Positions 9,823-17,047 of a stretch of DNA of 47,505 nt are shown in pieces. Under the pieces are notes generated by a model. The model was not told the DNA's origin and made no database searches. It saw only the letters and a program-made list of their open reading frames with translations. The stretch is from Candidatus Bariatricus faecipullorum (GTDB lineage Bacteria > Bacillota > Clostridia > Lachnospirales > Lachnospiraceae). The translations under genes and the position numbers were made by a program. The stretch's first letter is position 1. Each line of letters opens with the position of its first letter. Where the stretch lies: NCBI GenBank assembly GCA_019118525.1, contig DWYV01000037.1, positions 1 to 47,505 of the forward strand, given 5' to 3'.

Positions 9823-10994
9823 GTGATATATTTGTCTGGAAGGAGAAAATGCAGAAGCTGTACGCCAGGTATTCTCTTTATGTAAATAAGGGTATTCAGC
9901 TGCTGCTGGGGCTTCTGACCTTCTTTTTCATCAATCGGAACATCGGTCTGATGGAGACTGCGGCCAGTCCTTTTGTGAGTGTGGCCCTGGCAGTTATCTG
10001 TACGTTTCTGCCTCCGGTATGTACCGTGTTTGCGGCTGCAGGGCTGATTCTGGTACATATGTTTACCCTTTCTCTGGGGATTGCAGGGGTTTCCGCCCTG
10101 ATTTTTATTATGATGTTTATTTTCTACTGCAGATTCACCCCGAAAAAAGCCATGATTCTTCTGGTTACACCACTTGCATTTCTGATGAGGGTTCCCTATC
10201 TGGTTCCGGTTGTCTGCGGCCTTGCCCTTAATCCGATTGCAGCCATACCGGTAATTTTCGGGGCCATTATCTACTATATGATAGACTGTGTGCGAACATC
10301 CGCGGCTGCCATCAGCGGAGCGGACGGCGTGACCGGACAGATTTCCCTGTTTGTCAGAAGTGTTTTTCAGAACCGGGAACTCTGGATTGTCTGCGCGGCT
10401 TTTGTAATCTGTATTTTTGTCGTATATTTCCTGCACCGGCTCTCTGTGGACCATGCATGGACGATAGCAGTGGCGGCAGGAGCGGTTACCAATATTGTGG
10501 TCATTGCGGCGGGAGATATCGTGTTTGACATTCATACTTCATACGGCATGCTGATTTTTGGAAATATCCTGGCTGCCGTGGCAGGACTGGTGCTGGAATT
10601 TTTCGTCTTTTCCGTAGATTATTCCCGGACGGAGTATTTACAGTATGAAGATGACGAATACTATTATTATGTAAAGGCAGTGCCGAAAATTACGATTGCC
10701 GAACCGGAAAAAACAGTAAAAAGAATTAACGAACGCCGGGATACGGAAGACATGGAAGAAGAGGTCATCCGCCGCCGGGAGCCTGCAAGAAGGCCCGAAC
10801 GGCGAACCCAGCGCAGAGAAAGACCCGTAAATGCGGCACAGTCCCACGGCAGAAGAGCGGCGCGAAGTACAGAACGTCCGCCCAGGGGAAGAGTCCAGGG
10901 AGACACCGATGAGCTTCTTCTGGCAAAAAGCCTGAGAGACGAGCTGGATATTCAGGATATTGTACAGAAAGAGCTGGACAGGGACGAACGATAG
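9819..10994 (+). CDS. Polytopic membrane protein with basic cytoplasmic tail
   Basis: I do not recognise a named family. The 391 residues comprise about seven to eight hydrophobic segments up to about residue 265, then a hydrophilic tail. The tail has an acidic/tyrosine patch (YEDDEYYYY) and a strongly arginine-rich stretch (for example RRREPARRPERRTQRRERP), and ends in a charged helix. The tail could bind nucleic acid or negatively charged lipids, but that is inference. The ATG overlaps the preceding stop. It lies directly upstream of cdaA, so a role near c-di-AMP signalling or cell-envelope control is plausible. Confidence 0.8.
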   Translation: MSDIFVWKEKMQKLYARYSLYVNKGIQLLLGLLTFFFINRNIGLMETAASPFVSVALAVICTFLPPVCTVFAAAGLILVHMFTLSLGIAGVSALIFIMMFIFYCRFTPKKAMILLVTPLAFLMRVPYLVPVVCGLALNPIAAIPVIFGAIIYYMIDCVRTSAAAISGADGVTGQISLFVRSVFQNRELWIVCAAFVICIFVVYFLHRLSVDHAWTIAVAAGAVTNIVVIAAGDIVFDIHTSYGMLIFGNILAAVAGLVLEFFVFSVDYSRTEYLQYEDDEYYYYVKAVPKITIAEPEKTVKRINERRDTEDMEEEVIRRREPARRPERRTQRRERPVNAAQSHGRRAARSTERPPRGRVQGDTDELLLAKSLRDELDIQDIVQKELDRDER

Positions 10995-11061
10995 AAAGAA
11001 GAGTAAAGGCGGCATGGGCCGCCGGACAGAATAAGCGGAAGAAAGGAAAGGAGGTGCGGCA

Positions 11062-11955
11062 TTGAGAAGTTTTATTTCCGGAATACTGGGACGTTATTTT
11101 ACCGAATGGTATTTTCCGGACGTGCGTGTTATCGATATTGCGGAAATTCTGATAATCGCATTTCTAATCTACCAGATTATTCTGTGGATTAAAAATACAA
11201 AGGCCTGGATGCTGCTGCGGGGAATCCTCGTAGTGGGCGTGTTTATTCTCATTGCGGCAATCTTCCGTATGTATACCATACTCTGGATAGCCCAGAATAT
11301 GATACCGGTTATGGCTACCGCGGTAGTGATTATCTTCCAGCCTGAGCTCCGGAGGGCTCTGGAAAAGCTGGGTGAGAGACAGTTCCTGCCGGCGGTCATA
11401 CCGTTTGACAAAAAAGGGAATGTCAATGAGCGTTTCAGCGAATTTACGATAGATGAGATTGTAAAAGCTTCTTTTGCCATGGGCGAGGTGAAAACCGGGG
11501 CCCTGATAGTGGTGGAGCAGGCTGTGGTTCTGACGGAATACGAGACGACCGGTATTCCCATGGACTGTATTATTTCCCATCAGGTGCTGATAAATATTTT
11601 CGAGCACAATACCCCTCTGCATGACGGGGCGATTATTGTGCGGGGAGACCGGATTGTGTCAGCCACATGCTATCTCCCCCTGTCAGATAATATGGATATC
11701 AGCAAGGAACTCGGTACCCGGCACAGAGCGGCTATCGGCATGAGCGAAATCAGTGACGCGCTGGTGATTGTCGTATCGGAGGAGACGGGATATGTATCCG
11801 TGGCCCTGGGCGGAAAACTGGTGCGCAATATCACACCGGAGTACCTGAAAGAACGCCTGGAATCCATTCGCAGAAAGAAGACCGAAAAAACCGGCTGGAA
11901 GCTGCTGGCGGCATGGAAAGGAAGGCGGAAGCATGAAAAAAAAGCTGATGAATAA
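11062..11955 (+). CDS. cdaA: Diadenylate cyclase CdaA
   Basis: CdaA condenses two ATP into the second messenger cyclic di-AMP, which controls potassium and osmolyte transport in Gram-positive bacteria. The 297 residues show the CdaA plan: hydrophobic segments in roughly the first 95 residues, then the DAC domain with DGA at 188-190 and RHR at 220-222, both catalytic signatures. A C-terminal Lys/Arg-rich tail follows. The start is a TTG at 11062, preceded by AAAGGAGGTG with good spacing. The end overlaps the CdaR gene by 23 nt. Confidence 0.97.
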   Translation: MRSFISGILGRYFTEWYFPDVRVIDIAEILIIAFLIYQIILWIKNTKAWMLLRGILVVGVFILIAAIFRMYTILWIAQNMIPVMATAVVIIFQPELRRALEKLGERQFLPAVIPFDKKGNVNERFSEFTIDEIVKASFAMGEVKTGALIVVEQAVVLTEYETTGIPMDCIISHQVLINIFEHNTPLHDGAIIVRGDRIVSATCYLPLSDNMDISKELGTRHRAAIGMSEISDALVIVVSEETGYVSVALGGKLVRNITPEYLKERLESIRRKKTEKTGWKLLAAWKGRRKHEKKADE

Positions 11956-13189
11956 TCTGGGGCTGAAAATCCTGGCGCTGCTTTTTTCCGTGGTTCTGTG
12001 GCTTCTGGTAATGAACATGGAAAATCCTTTGGCAGAAGAGACGTTTTCCAGGGTTCCGGTAACGGTTGTAAATGAGCAGATAGTGACCAACAAAGGAAAA
12101 ACTTTTCAGATTGAAGACAGATACCAGTATGTCAGCGTGACAGTACGGGCAAAGCGGAGTATTCTTCAGGATATCAGCGCAGACAATATTGAGGCCGTCA
12201 TGGATTTTCAGAATCCGGGCGAGCTGGATACTTACCGGGTATCGGCGACCGTGACGGGAGTCGATTCTTCGGACGTGGAAATTGTAGAAATCAGTCCCGG
12301 CGCAATACCGGTTACGATTGACGATACATCCAATGAGACCTTTGCCATCACACCAATGGCGACGGGAACGGTACAGGACGGATATGTTCTTGACAGACTG
12401 ACAGCCACCCCGTCCAGCGTGGTTATCAGCGGTCCGGCAACAGTAGTAAATTCTATTGACCGGGTTGTGGCAGAAGTGGATGTAAACGGACTGTCGGCTG
12501 AGACGGACAGAAAAGCAGAACTGATACTGTACGATGAGAATAATAACCAGGTAGACCCCACCAGACTCTCCTTTAATATCGGGGATGACGGGGTTATGGT
12601 CAATATTACACTGATGGAGACCAAGGATGTGGAACTGCAGTTTGACACATCCGCTATTGGAACGGCAGACGGCTACTATTTTGCCGGAATCAGTGCAAGA
12701 CCGTCAACCGTAACGATTGTGGGCCCGGAGGATGAGCTGGAGGCGATTGACAGTATCGAGATTCCTGCCAGTGAGCTTACTTACAGCGAACTTACGGAAC
12801 GGGTACGGGAAGAAGTGGATATTACCCCGTATCTTCCGGAAGATGTGGAACTGGCAGAAGAATCCGGCGGCGTCGTGGTAGTGGAAATTGAAGTGGAGCT
12901 GTATGGAAGCAGAACCTACGAAGTTCCATATGGTTCCATCTACCTGATGAATGTGCCGGATGGACTGACCGCATCCTATGACTCGGCCGGTGTGCTGGAA
13001 GTCAGAGTCAGCGGTCCGGAGGATGAACTGGAAAGCCTGGTTCTGGACCAGAGAAACGTCTCCGTAAATCTGGTCACCTATACTACGCCGGGAGAATATA
13101 CGGTGCCGGTTCAGGTAAATCTGTCGGAGGGATGTTCCCTGGTGTCAGAGAACCTGAGCATTCAGATTACACTAGAAGAGCAGGAGTAA
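11933..13189 (+). CDS. cdaR: YbbR-domain protein CdaR
   Basis: CdaR is the membrane-anchored extracytoplasmic partner that modulates CdaA. The 418 residues begin with an uncleaved hydrophobic anchor (about residues 8-26), followed by several tandem YbbR repeats. These are recognisable from recurring segments such as PSSVVISGPATVV, PSTVTIVGPEDEL and LEVRVSGPEDEL. The start lies inside the end of cdaA with GGAAGGCGG as ribosome site, so translation is coupled. glmM, the usual third gene of this operon in Bacillus, does not follow; an HPr gene does. Confidence 0.93.
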   Translation: MKKKLMNNLGLKILALLFSVVLWLLVMNMENPLAEETFSRVPVTVVNEQIVTNKGKTFQIEDRYQYVSVTVRAKRSILQDISADNIEAVMDFQNPGELDTYRVSATVTGVDSSDVEIVEISPGAIPVTIDDTSNETFAITPMATGTVQDGYVLDRLTATPSSVVISGPATVVNSIDRVVAEVDVNGLSAETDRKAELILYDENNNQVDPTRLSFNIGDDGVMVNITLMETKDVELQFDTSAIGTADGYYFAGISARPSTVTIVGPEDELEAIDSIEIPASELTYSELTERVREEVDITPYLPEDVELAEESGGVVVVEIEVELYGSRTYEVPYGSIYLMNVPDGLTASYDSAGVLEVRVSGPEDELESLVLDQRNVSVNLVTYTTPGEYTVPVQVNLSEGCSLVSENLSIQITLEEQE

Positions 13190-13196
13190 AGATGGT

Positions 13197-13460
13197 ATGG
13201 TTAGCAGAAAAGTTACAATCAAAAACCCTACCGGACTTCATCTTCGTCCTGCCGGGCTGTTCTGTAAAGAGGCGGTGAACTACAAATGCACGGTTCATTT
13301 CCTGCACAGAGGCTCTGAGGGAAATGCCAAGAGTGTACTCAGTGTACTTGGCGCATGCATAAAAAAAGGAGATGAAATAGAAATCATCTGCGACGGAGAA
13401 GATGAAGAAAGAGCACTGGAGGCGATGGTAGGCCTCGTGGAAAGCGGACTGGGAGAATAA
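13197..13460 (+). CDS. ptsH: HPr-family phosphocarrier protein
   Basis: HPr relays phosphate from enzyme I to sugar-specific EII proteins of the phosphotransferase system. In Firmicutes it also acts in catabolite repression when phosphorylated on Ser46. The 87 residues keep the active-site His15 (TGLHLRPAG) and Ser46 in AKSVLSVLG, so it is HPr-like rather than Crh-like. CAGGAG lies 10 nt before the ATG, eight nt after cdaR. No ptsI or EII gene is nearby, so this may be a specialised second HPr. It is the last gene before a strong terminator. Confidence 0.9.
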   Translation: MVSRKVTIKNPTGLHLRPAGLFCKEAVNYKCTVHFLHRGSEGNAKSVLSVLGACIKKGDEIEIICDGEDEERALEAMVGLVESGLGE

Positions 13461-13480
13461 AAATCCGGTAAAAGAAAACA

Positions 13481-13524
13481 AAAAGGCTGTATGTCTCTGG
13501 AAAACCAGGGCATACAGCTTTTTT
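13481..13524. terminator. Bidirectional terminator between HPr and the Spo0A-like gene
   Basis: GCTGTATG pairs with CATACAGC, with an inner CTGG/CCAG pairing. The stem is flanked by an A run on the left and six T on the right, so it can stop both converging transcripts. Confidence 0.85.
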
Positions 13525-13527
13525 ACG

Positions 13528-13866
13528 TTACTGAGGGTTATCCACGGAACGGCAGTAATCTGCGAGCGCGTCTATCATTTCGCTGACGCTCGGTTTGGCC
13601 GTCAGCGGATAGGAAAAGACGGACTCCAGAAAGGTGCGGTTTCCCCGTTCCCAGCATACGGAGATGACGGTTCTCAGGTTGCGTTCTACATTATCCGGTG
13701 TACTGTGGTATTTGGCGGCTATCGCAGGATACAGCCTGGTACAGACTGACAGCAGAACATCTTCCTGCTCCATAGCCAGACGGACGCCCTCAATCAGATA
13801 TCGGTAGCCCAGATAGGTGGCATTGATGCCAAGGGCCCGGACTGTTTTGGTGATTGTGTCCATCAT
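13528..13866 (-). CDS. Stand-alone Spo0A-type DNA-binding domain protein
   Basis: The 112 residues align by eye with the C-terminal effector domain of the sporulation master regulator Spo0A (LGYRYLIEGVRLA; LYPAIAAKYHSTPDNVERNLR; CWERGN). There is no receiver domain, so it cannot be switched by the Spo0A phosphorelay. The recognition-helix VER and a following Arg are kept, while the Ser-Arg pair before VER in Spo0A is Asp-Asn here, so specificity may differ. Two adjacent ATGs are possible; the second (13863) is better spaced from AAAGGAG. It probably binds 0A-box-like DNA as an unregulated competitor or activator. An exact 0A box lies in its own upstream region. Confidence 0.88.
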   Translation of the reverse strand: MMDTITKTVRALGINATYLGYRYLIEGVRLAMEQEDVLLSVCTRLYPAIAAKYHSTPDNVERNLRTVISVCWERGNRTFLESVFSYPLTAKPSVSEMIDALADYCRSVDNPQ

Positions 13867-13914
13867 GCTCCTTTCTCCTTACATTGATACTTATAATGAT
13901 ACAACAAAAATGCA

Positions 13915-13954
13915 TAAATAGTGATTTTAGAACTAAAATAGTCAAAATTCGACA
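13915..13954 (-). promoter_or_regulatory. Exact 0A box next to a candidate minus-strand promoter
   Basis: TTCGACA at 13948-13954 is TGTCGAA on the minus strand, the exact Spo0A box core. It lies just upstream of TTGACT (minus strand, 13945-13940). A weak TATTTA (13920-13915) follows at 19 bp. The box is about 80 nt before the Spo0A-like start, so self-control or Spo0A control is inferred. The -10 assignment is weak. Confidence 0.5.
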
Positions 13955-14028
13955 TAAAAAGACAAATGATGGAAAAAATGACAATATCCGGAAAAAGCTT
14001 CCGGGAAGAAGAAAAACAGAGGATTTCG

Positions 14029-14057
14029 TTGACAGAGGGACGCCGGTTCCGTATAAT
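14029..14057 (+). promoter_or_regulatory. Consensus sigma-A promoter
   Basis: TTGACA (14029-14034), exactly 17 bp, then TATAAT (14052-14057): a perfect consensus promoter. It lies about 70 nt before the CmpB-like gene and directly before a terminator-like hairpin. Confidence 0.88.
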
Positions 14058-14070
14058 GTTGTCAAAAGAG

Positions 14071-14110
14071 AAGAGAGTGGATAGCACCTGCGTGTTACTG
14101 CTCTCTTTTT
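14071..14110 (+). terminator. Terminator-like hairpin in the leader (possible attenuator)
   Basis: AGAGAG (14072-14077) pairs with CTCTCT (14101-14106). The inner TAGCAC (14082-14087) pairs with GTGTTA (14092-14097) around a CTGC loop, and TTTTT follows. It starts about ten nt after the expected transcription start. It could release a small RNA of about 45 nt or attenuate the downstream membrane-protein gene. Confidence 0.6.
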
Positions 14111-14128
14111 GGGTTAATGGAGGATGAT

Positions 14129-15430
14129 ATGACTTATTCAGGATACGAACTGCTCTGGCTGTTCTTTGTCTACAGCTTTCTGGGCTGGGTGCTGGAGACG
14201 GTTGTGGCCGCGGCAGGCCGGAGACAGTTTGTCAACCGGGGACTGGTAAATGCTCCGCTTTGTATTATTTATGGATTTTCGGCTCTGGCAGTCACGCTTA
14301 CCTGCGGGGAACTGCATGGAATCTGGCTGTTTGCAGGCGGATTTATTCTGTCTACCGTGATTGAATGGACGGCAGGCCACTGCATTGAATATTTTTATCA
14401 CGAGCGCTGGTGGGATTATTCCGGCGTAAAATGGAATCTGGACGGATATATCTGTCTTCCGGCGTCCGTGGCGTGGGGTCTCCTCTGTGTGGCAGTAATG
14501 GAATGGGGAAATCCCCTTCTGACAGATGCCTATGACATGCTTCCCGGACTGGTGGGAGAGATTCTTCTTGGGATACTGACGGCCATTCTGGCAGTGGATA
14601 TCGTGGCAACTTTGTGCCTGCTGTCCGGCAGAAGCCGCAGAATGGAACAGTGGGAAGATGTGGACGCCTGGCTTTCCGGCATCTCCTCCACACTGGGAAA
14701 AAAGATTTACGGCTGGACCGACCGCCGAATCCGCCGGGCCTATCCGAAGGCAGAGCACCATGCGAAAGTGGTTCCGGAGGAGAAAAAGAAAGTATTTGCC
14801 TACGGCTGTGGATTTTACAAAATACTCTGGCTGTTTTTTGCCGGTGCTTTCCTGGGGGACATCGTGGAAACCCTGTTCTGCCGGATTACGGCGGGTGTCT
14901 GGATGAGCCGCAGCAGTGTGGTCTGGGGACCGTTCAGTCTGGTGTGGGGAATCGCTATAGGGGCGGCGACCCTTCTGCTGTACCGGTACCGGGACCGGTC
15001 GGACCATTTCCTCTTCCTGGCAGGCATGTTTCTGGGCGGTGCCTATGAGTACATATGCAGTGTATTTACGGAACTGGTATTTGGAAAAGTATTCTGGGAT
15101 TACAGCAAAATACCCTTTAACCTGGGCGGACGTATCAATCTTCTGTACTGTTTTTTCTGGGGAATTGCGGCGGTCGTGTGGATAAAAGGCCTATATCCAA
15201 AGCTGTCGTCCTGGATTGAGCGGATTCCCATGAAGCCGGGGAAAATACTGTCCTGGATTCTGGTGGTATTTCTCTGCTGTAATATTCTGGTGTCCAGTAT
15301 GGCCCTGGAACGCAGCAGCGAAAGAGCAAAAGGGATTCCCGCAACACAAACCTGGCAGAAAATTATGGATGAGACCTACGACGACAGTACACTGAAAGAA
15401 ATCTATCCCAATGCCATTGCGACGGAATAA
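14129..15430 (+). CDS. Tandem CmpB-type putative ABC-transporter permease
   Basis: This integral membrane protein resembles the family annotated as putative ABC transporter permease (ABC_trans_CmpB), of unproven substrate. The ATG at 14129 follows GGAGG and gives 433 residues; an ATG at 14117 lies before the ribosome site. Two copies of the domain are visible. The first opens YELLWLFFVYSFLGWVLETV and has NRGLVNAPLCIIYGF; the second opens YKILWLFFAGAFLGDIVETL and has RSSVVWGPFSLVWG. Both contain a W-x-YS motif (WWDYSGVKWNLDGYICL and FWDYSKIPFNLGGRINL). No ATP-binding partner is adjacent. It is framed by its own promoter and a strong terminator. Confidence 0.82.
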   Translation: MTYSGYELLWLFFVYSFLGWVLETVVAAAGRRQFVNRGLVNAPLCIIYGFSALAVTLTCGELHGIWLFAGGFILSTVIEWTAGHCIEYFYHERWWDYSGVKWNLDGYICLPASVAWGLLCVAVMEWGNPLLTDAYDMLPGLVGEILLGILTAILAVDIVATLCLLSGRSRRMEQWEDVDAWLSGISSTLGKKIYGWTDRRIRRAYPKAEHHAKVVPEEKKKVFAYGCGFYKILWLFFAGAFLGDIVETLFCRITAGVWMSRSSVVWGPFSLVWGIAIGAATLLLYRYRDRSDHFLFLAGMFLGGAYEYICSVFTELVFGKVFWDYSKIPFNLGGRINLLYCFFWGIAAVVWIKGLYPKLSSWIERIPMKPGKILSWILVVFLCCNILVSSMALERSSERAKGIPATQTWQKIMDETYDDSTLKEIYPNAIATE

Positions 15431-15454
15431 CAGCTGCGGATAAAAACGGAAAAA

Positions 15455-15507
15455 GAAAGGGAAAGAGCAGAGTGCACGGACGGTGCCTCTGCTCTTTCCC
15501 TTTTTTT
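15455..15507 (+). terminator. Very strong intrinsic terminator
   Basis: A perfect stem of about 17 bp (AAAGGGAAAGAGCAGAG with its complement), an inner GCAC/GTGC pairing and seven T end the CmpB-like transcript. Confidence 0.93.
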
Positions 15508-15601
15508 CGGATTGTTTAATATTTGTTTAGAAAAAACCGGAAGAATGTTTAGAAGCAGGTGCTATGCTGAGAGACAGTAAAAAACACCAGGAGGTTTCAT
15601 T

Positions 15602-16021
15602 ATGATGGAAGAAAATCTGTCGGGACTGTCGTTCCGGGAAGTGGAAGAACGCAGGCAGAGAGGAGAAGGAGGATCCGGGACGGTCCAGATTACCAGAAGC
15701 CGCGGGCAGATAGTAAAGGACAATCTGTTTACGCTGTTCAACCTGCTGAACTTTCTGATTGTGGCAATGCTTTTTGCCGTAGGCGCCTACTCTAACATGC
15801 TGTTTATCACCATTATTATCGTGAACATTGTAACGGGAATTGTGCAGGAGCTGAAAGCGAAAAAGCTGGTGGATGAGCTGTCCCTTCTGAACCGCCCCAC
15901 AGTCTGCGTCAGGCGGGAAGGGAAAGATATGTTTGCGGCAGCGCCGTTTTCTCACTGGCTTTTCGGAAAACTGTTTCCGCAGAAAAACGAAAGGCACGGT
16001 TACCCTGGGGTAACCAGGTAA
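15602..16021 (+). pseudogene. Truncated P-type cation-transporting ATPase
   Basis: The first 109 residues or so match the N-terminal part of a Ca2+/heavy-metal-type P-type ATPase. They show a short cytoplasmic head (GLSFREVEERRQRG), the linker ITRSRGQIVKDNLFTLFNLL and the first two membrane helices. From about 15929 the reading frame continues into unrelated sequence and stops at 139 residues. The actuator loop, the phosphorylated DKTGT motif and the nucleotide domain, some 700 residues in all, are missing. GGAGG precedes the ATG, so a short membrane peptide could still be made. An internal deletion is the simplest explanation. Confidence 0.8.
15998..16015. promoter_or_regulatory. Palindrome upstream of the sirtuin gene
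   Basis: GGTTACCC-TG-GGGTAACC is a perfect inverted repeat with 8-bp arms. A further half site GGTAAC follows at 16017-16022. It sits about 20 bp upstream of the sirtuin promoter and lacks a T run, so an operator is more likely than a terminator. The regulator is unknown. Confidence 0.4.
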
Positions 16022-16036
16022 CAGAAAAGTGCGTAC

Positions 16037-16065
16037 TTTCCATTCTGCTTTTCCCGGAGTACAAT
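16037..16065 (+). promoter_or_regulatory. Promoter of the sirtuin gene
   Basis: TTTCCA (16037-16042), a 17-bp spacer and TACAAT (16060-16065) lie 23 nt before the start codon. The -35 is the same hexamer as at the mreB promoter. Confidence 0.55.
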
Positions 16066-16088
16066 AGTGGCAGACGGGAGGAGATACT

Positions 16089-16958
16089 ATGCTGGAAAGA
16101 CTTAGAAAACAGACAGCGGAAATACCTTATTCAGAAAACATAAAAAGACTGAAAGAAGAACTGGAACAGGCCGGGGCCGTTCTTATCGGGGCCGGAGCCG
16201 GACTCTCTGCTTCTGCGGGTTTCACTTATGCCGGAGAACGGTTTCAGAAAAATTTTTCTGATTTTGAAGAAAAATACGGATTCCATGATATGTACAGCGG
16301 CGGTTTTTATCCTTTTGACGGACTGGAGGAATACTGGGCCTACTGGAGCCGGTTTATCTGGCTGAACCGTTATACGGAGCCGCCCAGACCGGTTTATCAG
16401 GACCTGCTGGAGCTGGTCAAAGAGAAGGAGTACTTTGTTCTGACGACCAATGTAGACCACTGCTTTCAGAAGGCCGGATTTGATAAGAAACGGCTGTTCT
16501 ATACCCAGGGAGACTATGGGCTCCTTCAGTGTTCAGAGCCCTGCTGTCAGGAAACCTGGGATAATGAGGAGATTATCAGACAGATGGTAAAAGAGCAGAA
16601 GGATATGCGGATACCCGCGGAGCTGGTACCTCACTGCCCCCGCTGCGGGAAACCCCTGACCACGAACCTGCGGGCCGATGACACTTTTGTTCAGGATGAG
16701 GGGTGGTACAGAGCCTCGGAGCGCTACAGCCGGTTCCTGGAAACGCACCAGGGAGAGAAAGTGCTGTTCCTGGAGCTTGGCGTAGGGTTTAATACCCCCG
16801 GCATCATCAAATATCCTTTCTGGCAGATGACGTACCAGAATCCGGAGGCGACATATGCGTGTATCAATTACGGAGACGCGGCTGCGCCGGGAGAGATTGC
16901 GGAGCGGTCGATTTGTATTGATGGGGATATTGGAGAGGTATTAAAAGAATTAAAATGA
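16089..16958 (+). CDS. SirTM-like (class M) sirtuin, possible ADP-ribosyltransferase
   Basis: This is a SIR2-fold NAD-dependent enzyme of 289 residues. The NAD loop GAGAGLSASAG is at 34-44 and TTNVDH at 119-124. A TQGDYG motif at 139-144 stands where classical deacetylases have HG, so the catalytic His is replaced by Gln140. CSEPCC and CPRCGK look like the zinc site. This Asn/Gln pattern is known from macrodomain-linked sirtuins, which ADP-ribosylate a lipoylated GcvH-like protein. The usual partners (macrodomain, GcvH-L, LplA2) are absent here. GGGAGGAG precedes the ATG. The substrate is unknown; ADP-ribosylation rather than deacetylation is inferred. Confidence 0.85.
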   Translation: MLERLRKQTAEIPYSENIKRLKEELEQAGAVLIGAGAGLSASAGFTYAGERFQKNFSDFEEKYGFHDMYSGGFYPFDGLEEYWAYWSRFIWLNRYTEPPRPVYQDLLELVKEKEYFVLTTNVDHCFQKAGFDKKRLFYTQGDYGLLQCSEPCCQETWDNEEIIRQMVKEQKDMRIPAELVPHCPRCGKPLTTNLRADDTFVQDEGWYRASERYSRFLETHQGEKVLFLELGVGFNTPGIIKYPFWQMTYQNPEATYACINYGDAAAPGEIAERSICIDGDIGEVLKELK

Positions 16959-17047
16959 ACATCAGCAGATTCGGTTTCTGCTATGGACACCGTGTATTGA
17001 TAAAAGAAATTTAAAAGAGCCAAATAGCCGAAAAAGTAACTGCCAAA

